DNA of 64,000 bases. Origin: Bacillota bacterium (GTDB lineage: Bacteria > Bacillota > Clostridia > Peptostreptococcales > Anaerovoracaceae). The stretch covers positions 62,001 through 126,000 of the forward strand of contig JAFWZZ010000005.1 of NCBI GenBank assembly GCA_017522185.1, in the 5' to 3' direction. A model generated the notes under the pieces. It saw only the letters and a program-made list of their open reading frames with translations. It had not been told where the DNA came from and ran no database searches. Shown here in pieces: positions 17,800 through 25,629 of the stretch; position 1 is the first letter of the stretch; each line of letters starts with the position of its first letter. The position numbers were made by a program, and so were the translations under genes.

Positions 17800-18017
17800 A
17801 TGAATTCTAGAAATAAAGATGATGAAAGCTGTTTTCTAGAATTTATTGACAAATAATTCTATATGGACTTTAGTAATTCTAGAAAATAAGAACTATTGAT
17901 ACTATTTATAGAATTAAGATAAGGAAATTTCTAGAAACAGAGAGAATAGAGCGTTTTATCTAGAACTTTAAAGCTAAAAGTTCTAGATAACCTCCCAAAG
18001 GGGACAAGTTTCTAGAA
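17753..18017. repeat. Spaced array of TTCTAGAA palindromes with alternating 29/23-bp steps
   Basis: Octamer starts: 17753, 17782, 17805, 17834, 17857, 17877, 17906, 17929, 17958, 17981, 18010. Steps: 29, 23, 29, 23, 20, 29, 23, 29, 23, 29. Seven copies are exact TTCTAGAA; 17906, 17958 and 17981 have one mismatch, and 17857 two. The flanks make each 29-bp pair an inverted repeat (AGTTCTAGAAA then TTTCTAGAACT), giving a 52-bp pair period. The 21- and 15-base stretches between words share no sequence. GC is far below the flanking genes. No ORF. Confidence 0.85.
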
Positions 18018-18028
18018 CTTTCTCTTTT

Positions 18029-18250
18029 TTATACTTCGGTATCATCTCTGTATTCCAGCAAATCCCCCGGCTGGCAGTCCAGTGCTTCGCATAGTTTTGC
18101 CAGGGTGGAGACTTTGATGGCCTTGGCCTTGCCGTTTTTAAGGATGGACATGTTGGCCAGGGTGATGCCCACCTTGTCGGCCAGCTCGGTGACAGACATC
18201 TTGCGCTTGGCCAGCATCACGTCGATATTGAAAATAATCTTTTCTTCCAT
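18029..18250 (-). CDS. Small XRE regulator of the YozG type
   Basis: A 73-residue protein that is essentially one helix-turn-helix domain: MLAKRKMSVTELADKVGITLANMSILKNGKAKAIK followed by TLAKLCEALDCQPGDLLEY. Such stand-alone regulators are usually paired with a DUF2975 membrane protein, as here: its start lies 9 bases after the DUF2975 stop. Likely DNA target: the CGATAA dyads ahead of the operon at 18801-18840. Confidence 0.88.
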   Translation of the reverse strand: MEEKIIFNIDVMLAKRKMSVTELADKVGITLANMSILKNGKAKAIKVSTLAKLCEALDCQPGDLLEYRDDTEV

Positions 18251-18259
18251 GGCAGCCTC

Positions 18260-18739
18260 CTAAATGGTAAGGTCACTCTGCTCCTGCAGATCGGCAGCTT
18301 CCATAATCAGATGGGACAGGGCCGACGCAGCCACGAAAATGCCCATGGCGATGCAGGTCACAAAGATGGAGACGATAACGATACCCGGATGGTTGATACT
18401 AGCGAAGAGTAGGACCAGATTACCCAGGAAAAAGAAGATGCCGTCTGCCGCGGCCAGTCTGGCGATACGATGCATCAGCGTGCCGTTTTCACGGCAGAAT
18501 GAGTGGTCGGCACCGATGTTTGCTGCGATTTTCCATGCAAAGAACAGTGCAGCGTAGCAAGGGATGCCCGTAGCCCAGAGAAATGCAAGCCAAGGAATGA
18601 ACGCATGAGAAAATTCCGGTGCCATGGCGGCGATGCTTTTTCCCAGCATCGGTACAATCCAAAGATAGACCATGAGGCCGAAAACGGCAACACCGATGAT
18701 GACGGCTTTCAGTTGTATTGCGAGTTTGTTATGATTCAT
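18260..18739 (-). CDS. DUF2975 integral membrane protein
   Basis: A 159-residue protein with four hydrophobic segments (VIIGVAVFGLMVYLWIVPML, HAFIPWLAFLWATGIPCYAA, AADGIFFFLGNLVLLFAS, VIVSIFVTCIAMGIFVAASAL). DUF2975 proteins are partners of YozG-type regulators and have no established biochemical role. First gene of a two-gene operon with the XRE regulator. Confidence 0.85.
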   Translation of the reverse strand: MNHNKLAIQLKAVIIGVAVFGLMVYLWIVPMLGKSIAAMAPEFSHAFIPWLAFLWATGIPCYAALFFAWKIAANIGADHSFCRENGTLMHRIARLAAADGIFFFLGNLVLLFASINHPGIVIVSIFVTCIAMGIFVAASALSHLIMEAADLQEQSDLTI

Positions 18740-18786
18740 ATCTGATTCCCCCCTTTATAGTTTTATGAAAACCCCTTTTCACCGCC

Positions 18787-18840
18787 ATTATATGCTGGAA
18801 TTTATCGAAAGTCAAGCATAATTTATCGTAAAACGATAAA
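18787..18840 (-). promoter_or_regulatory. Promoter and TTATCG operator of the DUF2975-XRE operon
   Basis: On the minus strand TTGACT (18815-18810), 17-base spacer, TATAAT (18792-18787). The dyad TTTATCGTAAAACGATAAA (18822-18840) lies just upstream of the -35 and a half-site TTTATCGA (18801-18808) lies in the spacer, a layout expected for autoregulation by the YozG-type protein. Confidence 0.75.
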
Positions 18841-18870
18841 CACTACCAAGAACTGCGCCTTAAAACCCCA

Positions 18871-18931
18871 TTGACGTAAGGCGGGATGCGTATTATAATA
18901 ACCTGGTGACAAAAAAAGGTAGGACCTATTT
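18871..18931 (+). promoter_or_regulatory. Promoter and putative operator of the GntR gene
   Basis: TTGACG (18871-18876), 17 bases, TATAAT (18894-18899). Downstream AGGTAGGACCTATTT (about 18917-18931) shares GACCTATTT with the element in front of the xanthine permease (19791-19804), which points to autoregulation. Confidence 0.7.
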
Positions 18932-18945
18932 AGGAAGGCAGATAT

Positions 18946-19665
18946 ATGAAATACGACAATTCAAATTTTATTCGCAGGGCGCTGTTAAAGGAAATGAAAG
19001 ACGGGGAATTTGCAAATCTGGACAGGCTGCCCCGTGAGCTGGAACTGGCAAAGCGGTACAACATCAGCCGCAACCAGCTTCGTGAAATTCTGGCAGGCCT
19101 GGAACGGGAAGGTTTCATTACCAGGCTTCATGGCGTGGGGACGCTGATAAACCAGCACGTTCTGCAGGTGAAGAACCGCATGGACATCGAAGTGGAGTTC
19201 ATGGACATGATCAGGCAGAACGGTTACGAGCCGGATATTGCAGAGGTTTCTGTAACAGAGGAGCTTGCGTCTGCTCACATTGCGGCAAAACTACAGGTAG
19301 AAGAAGGTGCAGAACTGCTGAAAGTTTCCCGTGTCTGTACTGCAGACGGGCATCCAGCCATATACTGCGAGGACTATCTTGCAAAGAATCTGGTAAAGCA
19401 GGCATACAGCCTGCGCGATCTGGAACTGCCAATTTTCCATTTCCTTAAGACCTGCTGTTACACCGAAAGCTATATGGATCTGACCCAGCTGAAGGCGGTT
19501 TTGGCAGATGAGAACGTGGCACGCATGCTGCAGATTGCGGAGGGGACACCGCTTCTGAAAATGGAAGAAACGGATTATGATATTAACGGCAGTGTCGTTT
19601 TTTATTCGGAGCAGTATTTTATCAATACATACTTCGAACAGACCGTATTGAGAAAAAAATTATAA
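18946..19665 (+). CDS. GntR/HutC-family regulator, probably of the purine salvage operon
   Basis: A 239-residue protein: winged helix at residues about 10-75 (LPRELELAKRYNISRNQLREILAGLEREGFITRLHGVGTLI) and a UTRA ligand-binding domain after it (SRVCTADGHPAIYCEDYL, GTPLLKMEETDYDINGSVVFYSEQYF). Such regulators bind a small effector and release DNA. The next operon encodes a purine permease and phosphoribosyltransferase, and both promoters carry the same GACCTATTT element, so control of purine uptake is inferred. RBS TTAGGAAGG precedes ATG. Confidence 0.85.
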   Translation: MKYDNSNFIRRALLKEMKDGEFANLDRLPRELELAKRYNISRNQLREILAGLEREGFITRLHGVGTLINQHVLQVKNRMDIEVEFMDMIRQNGYEPDIAEVSVTEELASAHIAAKLQVEEGAELLKVSRVCTADGHPAIYCEDYLAKNLVKQAYSLRDLELPIFHFLKTCCYTESYMDLTQLKAVLADENVARMLQIAEGTPLLKMEETDYDINGSVVFYSEQYFINTYFEQTVLRKKL

Positions 19666-19683
19666 ATGAAACAGGGCAAAGAA

Positions 19684-19716
19684 AAAAAGTCGGAGGAAAC
19701 TCCGGCTTTTTTCTGT
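19684..19716 (+). terminator. Rho-independent terminator of the GntR gene
   Basis: AAAGTCGGAG-GAAA-CTCCGGCTTTTTT, a 10-bp stem with a GAAA loop and T-run. Confidence 0.9.
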
Positions 19717-19744
19717 TTTTCAACGTTTTTCGGCTTTTTTGTGC

Positions 19745-19805
19745 TTGCAAAATCCATGCGAAAAGGGTATAATTGGCATCGTGTGCGGAAAGGTCGACCT
19801 ATTTG
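19745..19805 (+). promoter_or_regulatory. Promoter and palindromic operator of the xanthine permease operon
   Basis: TTGCAA (19745-19750), 17 bases, TATAAT (19768-19773). The palindrome AGGTCGACCT (19791-19800), continued by ATTTGACCTTTT, starts near +12. The shared GACCTATTT with the GntR gene leader supports GntR control. No purine riboswitch core was found in this 90-base leader. Confidence 0.72.
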
Positions 19806-19862
19806 ACCTTTTGCAGAATCGTAGTATCATTTATAGCATTTGAAAAAACAGTAGAGGACAAA

Positions 19863-21194
19863 ATGAATCAGAAAGAAGCAAGCGTAAATAACATTTACCA
19901 GTTAGACGGGCGCGTGCCCGTGGCAAAGGCTGTTCCTTTTGGCCTGCAGCATATTTTGGCGATGTTCGTATCGAACCTGGCGCCACTTTCCATCATCGCT
20001 GCAGTGGGCGGTCTTGCACAGAATGAAATCGCAATCCTGTTACAGAACGCCATGTTCGTTGCGGGGATTGCAACCTTAATCCAGTTATATCCTTTATGGA
20101 AGGTTGGCTCCAGACTGCCTATCGTTATGGGCGTCAGCTTCACCTTCGTAACCGTATTAAGCACCGTTGCCGTGAACTACGGTTATCCGGCAGTCATCGG
20201 TGCCGTTCTTATCGGTGGTATCTTTGAAGGTACATTAGGCCTTTTGGCGAAGTACTGGAGACGTATCATCGCGCCGATTGTAGCAGCATCTGTTGTAACT
20301 GCGATCGGTTTCTCCCTGTTTACCGTAGGGGCAAGATCCTTCGGCGGTGGCTATGTAGATGATTTCGGCTCCGCAGAAAACCTGCTGCTGGGAACCATTA
20401 CCCTTGCAGTTTGCCTGATTTGGAACTGCCTGGCAAAGGGCTACCTGAAGCAGTTGTCCGTATTAGCGGGCCTGGTTGTAGGATATATTGTAGCAATTTT
20501 TATGGGCAAGGTAGATCTGTCTGTCATCTTCGCAGACGGCCTGATTTCCCTGCCTCACTTATTACCATATAAGCCGGAGTTCCATCCGGGAGCAATCCTG
20601 TCTGTCTGCATTATCTATCTGGTTTCTGCTGCAGAAACCATCGGTGACACGACAGCTATGGTTGCGTCCGGCCTGAACCGTGACATCACAGACAGAGAGA
20701 TTTCCGGATCCCTTGCCTGCGACGGTTACAGTTCTGCCGTTTCTTCTTTGTTCGGCTGTCCGCCTGTGACATCTTTCTCACAGAACGTTGGCCTGATCGC
20801 TATGACAAAGGTTGTAAACCGCTTTACCATCATGACTGGTGCGGCCTGCATGATTCTGGCAGGTCTGCTGCCACCGGTTGGTAACTTCTTCGCATCTTTA
20901 CCTGAATCCGTACTGGGCGGATGTACCATCATGATGTTTGGTACCATCCTGACTTCCGGTATGCAGATGGTTGCAAAGTGCGGATTTAACCAGAGAAACA
21001 TCACAATCGCAGCACTTTCCTTATCCGTTGGTATCGGATTTACGACTGCCAGCGAAATCGGTCTGTGGCATATCTTCCCGGAAATGATACAGTCTGTGTT
21101 TGCGGCAAACGTAGTAGCTGTTGTTTTTGTTACTTCCATTGTGTTAAACTTAGTATTACCTAAGAATATGGATATTGAGAGAGTCGAAGAATAA
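19863..21194 (+). CDS. Nucleobase:cation symporter-2, xanthine/uric acid permease
   Basis: A 443-residue NCS2 permease with about 14 membrane segments. Family motifs: [19 protein letters not shown] near the N-terminus, the central [20 protein letters not shown] (substrate-site region) and [23 protein letters not shown]. The QNxG-type motif and the adjacent xpt gene favour xanthine over uracil. Start placed at ATG 19863 after AGAGGAC; the longer frame upstream runs over the promoter. First gene of an operon with xpt (14 bases downstream) and a flavoprotein. Confidence 0.88.
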   Translation: MNQKEASVNNIYQLDGRVPVAKAVPFGLQHILAMFVSNLAPLSIIAAVGGLAQNEIAILLQNAMFVAGIATLIQLYPLWKVGSRLPIVMGVSFTFVTVLSTVAVNYGYPAVIGAVLIGGIFEGTLGLLAKYWRRIIAPIVAASVVTAIGFSLFTVGARSFGGGYVDDFGSAENLLLGTITLAVCLIWNCLAKGYLKQLSVLAGLVVGYIVAIFMGKVDLSVIFADGLISLPHLLPYKPEFHPGAILSVCIIYLVSAAETIGDTTAMVASGLNRDITDREISGSLACDGYSSAVSSLFGCPPVTSFSQNVGLIAMTKVVNRFTIMTGAACMILAGLLPPVGNFFASLPESVLGGCTIMMFGTILTSGMQMVAKCGFNQRNITIAALSLSVGIGFTTASEIGLWHIFPEMIQSVFAANVVAVVFVTSIVLNLVLPKNMDIERVEE

Positions 21195-21208
21195 GCGGAG
21201 GCAGAGAT

Positions 21209-21784
21209 ATGAATTGTTTAGAAGAAAAGATTTTAAAAGACGGACTGGTGAAGGAAGGAAATGTACTGAAGGTTGACAGCTTCCTGAATCACCAGATGGA
21301 TATTGATTTATTCAACGAAATGGGTAAAGAATGGAAGAAGAGATTCGAAGGTAAGCAGATTAACAAGATTCTGACCATCGAAGCTTCCGGCATCGGCATC
21401 GCATGCATTGCTGCACAGCATTTTGGAGTTCCTGTAGTTTTCGCAAAGAAATCAAAGAGCATCAACCTGGAAGGGGAAATGTACACTGCAGAGGTTGAGT
21501 CTTTTACCCACAAAAATAAGAACACTGTAATTGTTTCCAAGAAGTTCTTAAACGAAAATGATCACGTATTGTTAATTGACGATTTCCTGGCAAACGGCTG
21601 TGCACTGCAGGGCCTGATTCAGATCGTACAATCTGCAGGCGCAACAGTGGAAGGTATCGGTATTGCCATCGAAAAGGGCTTCCAGTCCGGCGGTACGATC
21701 ATCAGAAACCTGGGTTACCAGCTGGAATCTCTGGCTATCGTTGATGACATGAACTGGGAAACCGGAGAAATCAAGTTTAGATAA
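21209..21784 (+). CDS. xpt: Xanthine phosphoribosyltransferase
   Basis: A 191-residue type I phosphoribosyltransferase. The PRPP loop is visible as [16 protein letters not shown], and the N-terminus [28 protein letters not shown] is characteristic of Xpt. It converts xanthine and PRPP to XMP in the cytoplasm, trapping the base brought in by the upstream permease. RBS GGAGGCAGAG precedes ATG. Confidence 0.93.
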   Translation: MNCLEEKILKDGLVKEGNVLKVDSFLNHQMDIDLFNEMGKEWKKRFEGKQINKILTIEASGIGIACIAAQHFGVPVVFAKKSKSINLEGEMYTAEVESFTHKNKNTVIVSKKFLNENDHVLLIDDFLANGCALQGLIQIVQSAGATVEGIGIAIEKGFQSGGTIIRNLGYQLESLAIVDDMNWETGEIKFR

Positions 21785-21810
21785 TTTTTCATTGAGAGAA
21801 GGTAAAACGT

Positions 21811-23181
21811 ATGAATTATGATGTAATCATTGTAGGTGCAGGCCCTGGCGGTATTTTCTCCGCTTACGAACTGGTAAAGGAAGCACCACATCTGAAAGTT
21901 GCAGTATTTGAAGCAGGTCACGCGCTGGAAAAGCGCCGCTGCCCAATCGACGGGGACAAAGTAAAGTCCTGCATCAGCTGCAAGACATGCTCTATCATGA
22001 GCGGTTTCGGTGGTGCCGGTGCGTTCTCCGACGGCAAGTACAACATCACCAACGACTTCGGCGGTACGCTGTACGAGTACATCGGCAAGCAGAAGACCAT
22101 GGATCTGCTTCACTATGTTGACGATATCAACATGGAATACGGCGGCGAAGGCACAAAGATGTATACCACAAAAGGATCCAAGTTTAAGAAGGCATGCATT
22201 CAGCATGACCTGCACTTACTGGACGCTTCTGTAAGACATCTGGGCACAGACATCAACTATATCGTTTTAGGTAATTTATATAACCATTTGAAGGACAAAG
22301 TAGAATTCTTCTTTGATACACCGGTAAAGACGGTTGCCATCGTTGACGGCGGCTACGAAGTGCAGTGCAAGGACGCGAACTACACCTGCAAGCAGTGCAT
22401 TATTTCCGTTGGCCGTGTAGGCAGCAAGTGGATGGAAAACGTTTGCAATGAGCTGGAAATTCCAACAAAGTCTAACCGTGTAGACATCGGTGTCCGTGTG
22501 GAACTGCCTGCAGAGGTTTTCTCCCACCTGACCGATGAACTGTATGAAAGCAAGATCGTGTATAAGACACCAAAGTACGGTGACAAAGTGCGTACATTCT
22601 GCATGAATCCAAAGGGTGCGGTTGTAAACGAAAACACCAACGGTATCATCACTGCCAACGGTCACAGCTACGAAGACCCTGCACTGCAGACAGAAAACAC
22701 GAACTTTGCGCTGCTGGTATCCAAGAAGTTCTCCGAACCGTTCAAAGATTCCAACGGTTACGGTGAATCCATCGCACGTCTGTCCAACATGCTGGGCGGC
22801 GGCGTTATCGTGCAGCGTTTCGGTGACCTGATCCGTGGCCAGCGTTCTACAGAAAAGCGTATGGAAGAGGCCTTCATCACACCGACACTGCAGGCAACAC
22901 CAGGAGATTTGAGTCTGGTTCTGCCAAAGAGAATTTTAGACGGTATCGTAGAAATGATCTACGCTTTAGATAAGATCGCGCCAGGTACAGCCAACGATGA
23001 TACGCTGCTGTATGGCGTGGAAGTAAAGTTCTACAATATGGAAGTAGAAGTGGACGACAAGCTGGAGTCCTTACACAAAGGACTGTATATCATCGGTGAC
23101 GGAAGCGGCATCACCCACTCCCTGTCCCATGCATCTGCCAGCGGCGTCTATGTTGCTAGGAGTATCTCTAAAATGCTATAA
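21811..23181 (+). CDS. FAD-dependent oxidoreductase (COG2509-like)
   Basis: A 456-residue flavoprotein. The N-terminal dinucleotide fold is VIIVGAGPGGIFSAYEL; it is followed by a conserved Cys-containing segment (CPIDGDKVKSCISCKTCSIMSGFGGAGAFSDGKYN) typical of this poorly characterised family, and the C-terminal FAD contact is GLYIIGDGSGITHSLSHASASG. The reaction is unknown. Placement as third gene of the xanthine operon suggests a redox step in purine use, an inference from context only. RBS GAGAAGGTAAAAC precedes ATG. Confidence 0.8.
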   Translation: MNYDVIIVGAGPGGIFSAYELVKEAPHLKVAVFEAGHALEKRRCPIDGDKVKSCISCKTCSIMSGFGGAGAFSDGKYNITNDFGGTLYEYIGKQKTMDLLHYVDDINMEYGGEGTKMYTTKGSKFKKACIQHDLHLLDASVRHLGTDINYIVLGNLYNHLKDKVEFFFDTPVKTVAIVDGGYEVQCKDANYTCKQCIISVGRVGSKWMENVCNELEIPTKSNRVDIGVRVELPAEVFSHLTDELYESKIVYKTPKYGDKVRTFCMNPKGAVVNENTNGIITANGHSYEDPALQTENTNFALLVSKKFSEPFKDSNGYGESIARLSNMLGGGVIVQRFGDLIRGQRSTEKRMEEAFITPTLQATPGDLSLVLPKRILDGIVEMIYALDKIAPGTANDDTLLYGVEVKFYNMEVEVDDKLESLHKGLYIIGDGSGITHSLSHASASGVYVARSISKML

Positions 23182-23185
23182 TGAA

Positions 23186-23232
23186 ACACGGAAAAAGCGG
23201 GAAATCTCGATTGTGAGGTTCTCGCTTTTTTC
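23186..23232 (+). terminator. Rho-independent terminator of the xanthine operon
   Basis: AAAAAGCGGGAA pairs with TTCTCGCTTTTTT around an ATCTCGATTGTGAGG loop. Confidence 0.85.
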
Positions 23233-23264
23233 GTATCCGCGAATCCTCACAACACCTGCAGGAA

Positions 23265-23293
23265 TTGACAAAAGGGCCATGGAAGTCTACAAT
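23265..23293 (+). promoter_or_regulatory. Promoter of the RidA gene
   Basis: TTGACA (23265-23270), 17 bases, TACAAT (23288-23293). Confidence 0.75.
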
Positions 23294-23319
23294 GGTAACC
23301 ACCAAAGGAGATGAACGTG

Positions 23320-23697
23320 ATGAAAAAGATTTTGCCTGAGAAATACATCAAAGAGCCTACGGGCTATCCGTTTTCCCCGGTGCTTTCCATTGAAGGCAAG
23401 GAAATCGTGGTAACTTCCGGCACCTGCTGTGACGATTACGACGGACAGATTCCGGAAGACATGGAAACCCAGGCGAGAAATACCATCCTGGCCTGTGAAC
23501 AGTTCCTGAAGGAAGCCGGATGCGGCCTGGAAAACGTGTTTAACGTAGAAGTATATATGAAGGACCTGGATCAGTGGAGCGATTTTAACAAAGTCTACCG
23601 TGAAATGATGCCGGAAACCCTGCCATGCCGCAAGGCACTGCAGACAGGCCTGCTGCCGGGTTATCTGGTAGAACTGGTGATGTGGGCAGTGAAATAA
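23320..23697 (+). CDS. RidA/YjgF-family protein
   Basis: A 125-residue member of the Rid family, trimeric enzymes that hydrolyse reactive enamine/imine intermediates of amino-acid metabolism. Landmarks are TSGTCCDDYDGQIPEDMETQ, the helix EQFLKEAGCGLENVFNVEVYMKD and the C-terminal PCRKALQTGLLPGYLVELVM, where the arginine corresponds to the substrate-carboxylate ligand. Start at the second ATG because AAAGGAG directly abuts the first one (23311). Substrate is not evident from neighbours. Confidence 0.88.
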   Translation: MKKILPEKYIKEPTGYPFSPVLSIEGKEIVVTSGTCCDDYDGQIPEDMETQARNTILACEQFLKEAGCGLENVFNVEVYMKDLDQWSDFNKVYREMMPETLPCRKALQTGLLPGYLVELVMWAVK

Positions 23698-23715
23698 ATC
23701 AGGGAGATATAATGG

Positions 23716-23808
23716 ATGAGTAAGCCGAAAGTAAAACTAACTGTTGTAGACCAGCTGGGAAAGAAAGGGTGTCACAGAGGCCATTGTATCGGGGATAGTT
23801 TATTGTAG
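23716..23808 (+). pseudogene. 5' remnant of a small CHRGH-motif protein gene (TIGR04076-like)
   Basis: ATG at 23716 opens a 30-codon frame whose product starts MSKPKVKLTVVDQLGKK and continues GCHRGHCIGDSLL before a stop. Complete relatives that I recall continue after the GCHRGHK-x-GD motif for some 60 more residues with a CP motif; here the frame ends at once and nothing similar follows before the PAP2 gene. It follows ridA by 18 bases and has GGAGATATA upstream. Best read as a truncated gene; an expressed 30-residue peptide cannot be excluded. Confidence 0.5.
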
Positions 23809-23846
23809 AAAGCGAAAGATATCGTTTAGGGGTATAGAGGTGTCTA

Positions 23847-24440
23847 ATGAAAAATGCGATTATATTTCAAGCCATTTTGCTCATATGCCAGGGTATCTTG
23901 TATCTTGGCGTCCAGAAATTTGAAGGACCGGCTCATGATGTAAAATGCAGGATTGATGATAAAATCCCATTTTGGCAGCCAGGGGTATGCATTTATGCGC
24001 TTTGGTATCCATTGATTGCAGTTTTTCCATTATGCTTATTTGATGGGAACCGGGAACTGTATGTGTTGTACATCTTGTCCATCATCGCTGATATTGTTAT
24101 AAGCAGTATCGTTTATCTGGCTTATCCGACATCTTTTCAGCGACCGGAGCCCTCAAACCAAGGGGCAGGGAAACTGGTGTCAATCCTTCATGTGTGCAAC
24201 TACAAAGGGAAGAACTGTATGCCAAGTATGCACTGTTCCATGTGCTTTATCATTGCCTTTTTTTCTGCACTATGTGTATCGGAACAGGTCCTTCTGTATG
24301 GGGGTTTCTTCCTGTTGGCAATGGCGATTATTGTATCAACTGTGCTGATAAAACAGCATGTAATTATTGATGTCATCACAGGATTGCTCGCCGCAATTTT
24401 ATCGGTAAGCGTGGCGGCATGGATACAGACTATGATGTGA
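23847..24440 (+). CDS. PAP2-family membrane phosphatase
   Basis: A 197-residue protein with five to six membrane segments. Two of the three catalytic blocks of the PAP2 superfamily are clear: MPSMHCSMC (PSxH block) and KQHVIIDVITG (HxxxD block); the first block is represented by SFQRPEP. Members remove phosphate from lipid phosphates or undecaprenyl pyrophosphate at the outer membrane face. RBS is weak (GGGGTATAGAGGTG). A strong terminator follows at 24459. Confidence 0.82.
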   Translation: MKNAIIFQAILLICQGILYLGVQKFEGPAHDVKCRIDDKIPFWQPGVCIYALWYPLIAVFPLCLFDGNRELYVLYILSIIADIVISSIVYLAYPTSFQRPEPSNQGAGKLVSILHVCNYKGKNCMPSMHCSMCFIIAFFSALCVSEQVLLYGGFFLLAMAIIVSTVLIKQHVIIDVITGLLAAILSVSVAAWIQTMM

Positions 24441-24458
24441 GCTAACATTTCTACGAAA

Positions 24459-24500
24459 AGCAAAACACCCACCGGATGGTGGGTGCTTTGCTTTTGGCGG
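24459..24500 (+). terminator. Rho-independent terminator of the PAP2 gene
   Basis: AAGCAAAACACCCACC and GGTGGGTGCTTTGCTTTT form a long stem around GGAT. Confidence 0.88.
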
Positions 24501-24502
24501 AG

Positions 24503-24607
24503 CGCCGTAGCCTGCAGCCAAATCAGAGATTTGGGCAGGCCTGGCATGAGACCTGCCTCGCCTCTGTCTTCGCCTTTGGCTTGCCAATCGGCGGGCTAGG
24601 GCTTCAG
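24503..24607 (+). repeat. Dispersed hairpin repeat, copy 1
   Basis: About 105 bases that match, at roughly 85 percent by eye, the reverse complement of 25520-25624. Its core is a hairpin: GCCTGC-A-GCCAAATC, AGA loop, GATTTGGGCAGGC. The second copy keeps the CCAAATC/GATTTGG stem but replaces the lower stem by GGATGC/GCATCC, so both strands changed together. Further conserved block: CATGAGACCTGCCTCGCCTC. The region to 24760 holds more hairpins (TGGATTGC/GCAATCCA; GCAGCCT/AGGCTGC; CATCGGC/GCCGATG) and no gene. Confidence 0.75.
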
Positions 24608-24764
24608 CGGAGGGATTTACGTGGATTGCGATGCAATCCACCGTTCTGCGCAGCCTCTCTGAAGGCTGCTTGAACCATCGGCTATTCGAGGCGTCACTGG
24701 CGCCTCTCACTTTACGCCGATGCCCTTTCGGGTTCGAATCCCTTTCTATTTCCATTAAACGCGA

Positions 24765-24796
24765 AAAGCTCGGGCGTTAGCCCGAGCTTTCTCGTT
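24765..24796 (-). terminator. Terminator of tRNA-Ser
   Basis: AGCTCGGGC-GTTA-GCCCGAGCT, a 9-bp perfect stem; on the minus strand it is followed by TTTT. It begins a few bases after the tRNA 3' end. Confidence 0.85.
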
Positions 24797-24889
24797 TGGC
24801 GGAGACGGAGGGATTCGAACCCTCGTGCCGGCGTTAGCCGGCTAACTGATTTCGAGTCAGCCCCGTTATGGCCACTTCGGTACGTCTCC
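24797..24889 (-). tRNA. tRNA-Ser (anticodon CGA), CCA encoded
   Basis: Cloverleaf read on the minus strand: acceptor GGAGACG/CGTCTCC, D-arm with CCGAAGTGG, anticodon loop CTCGAAA giving anticodon CGA, a long variable arm (TAGCCGGCTAACGCCGGCA) as required for class II serine tRNAs, T-arm GAGGGTTCGAATCCCTC, discriminator G and encoded CCA. Confidence 0.95.
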
Positions 24890-25197
24890 AAATATTCACA
24901 ACCTCAAGAATTATATCACAAAGTGTGATTGGTTTCAATTGAAATCTAGAGGCGCGCATTATATTACCACATAGGTAAAAATTTTCAAAAAGTGTATAGG
25001 GAAAACGACGATATAAGAGAGAATATATACTAGCAGCTTCAAATATAGCAGATTGTGTATCTTTTTTGATAAAAGAATATACACAAATAAAAAAATTTCT
25101 GTTTGTAGTAAAGCCGCTGGTAAAGTCTCTGTCAAAATGATGCAGGTTATGCTAAACTATATACGTACAAAAAGGCAAATGCACAGGAGGTACTATC
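24890..25197. other. AT-rich intergenic region between tRNA-Ser and cupin gene
   Basis: Besides the tRNA promoter it holds small palindromes (ATCACA-AAG-TGTGAT, TTTCAATTGAAA) and one hairpin TTGTGTAT/ATACACAA near 25053-25085. A weak promoter for the cupin gene may be TGTCAA-17-TAAACT ending near 25158. No gene or named RNA seen. Confidence 0.5.
24910..24938 (-). promoter_or_regulatory. Promoter of tRNA-Ser
   Basis: Minus strand: TTGAAA (24938-24933), 17 bases, TATAAT (24915-24910). Confidence 0.75.
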
Positions 25198-25539
25198 ATG
25201 CAGATTAACTTCAATGAAATAGAAGCAAAAGAATTAGTCAACTTTAAGGGCGGCGAAAAATCTGTATTCATGCAGGCTTTCAGCGACGAGAATAACAAGG
25301 TTGCCATGCTGCGTTTTCCTGCGGGCGCATCTATCGGACTGCACCGCCACGAAGGTACCAGCGAAACCATCTTTGTGTTAGAAGGTACGGGCGAAATGCT
25401 GGAAGATGACGGTTCCCTCGTTCCATTAAAACCAGGCGATGTCAGCTACTGCCCGGAAGGCTGTCAGCACAGCCTGAGAAATCCAGGGGAAAACGAGTTG
25501 GTTGTCTTTGCAGTAATTCCTGAAGTCCTAGCCCGCTGA
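25198..25539 (+). CDS. Small cupin-domain protein
   Basis: A 113-residue single-domain cupin. Motif 1 is GASIGLHRHEGTSETIFVLEGTGEM (metal ligands His, His, Glu) and motif 2 is PGDVSYCPEGCQHSLRNPG with the fourth ligand histidine. Function cannot be assigned: such proteins may be isomerases, dioxygenases or sensors. RBS CAGGAGGTACTATC is strong. The last seven codons and the stop lie inside copy 2 of the dispersed hairpin repeat, so the C-terminus may have been altered by the repeat. Confidence 0.85.
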   Translation: MQINFNEIEAKELVNFKGGEKSVFMQAFSDENNKVAMLRFPAGASIGLHRHEGTSETIFVLEGTGEMLEDDGSLVPLKPGDVSYCPEGCQHSLRNPGENELVVFAVIPEVLAR

Positions 25540-25624
25540 TTGGCGAGCTGAAAGCGATGACAGAGGCGAGGCAGGTCTCATGCGAAGGATGCCCAAATCT
25601 GTGATTTGGCTGCATCCTACCGCA
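25520..25624 (-). repeat. Dispersed hairpin repeat, copy 2 (inverted relative to copy 1)
   Basis: On the minus strand it reads like copy 1, with hairpin GGATGCAGCCAAATC, ACA loop, GATTTGGGCATCC. It overlaps the 3' end of the cupin gene and stops 6 bases short of the trmO stop codon, filling the whole space between these convergent genes. Confidence 0.75.
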
Positions 25625-25629
25625 AATCA

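Noticed and set aside
17846..17872. Promoter starting at TTGACA inside the TTCTAGAA array
   Set aside because: The matching -10 (TTTAGT) is poor and no gene or terminator-bounded RNA follows.
19774..19862. Purine riboswitch in front of the xanthine permease
   Set aside because: The conserved aptamer core and three-way junction are missing; a palindromic operator explains the leader better.
24715..24765. tRNA gene ending in GGGTTCGAATCCC and TATTTCCA
   Set aside because: The T-stem pairs at only three positions, no acceptor partner or anticodon arm is found upstream; the segment belongs to the hairpin cluster.
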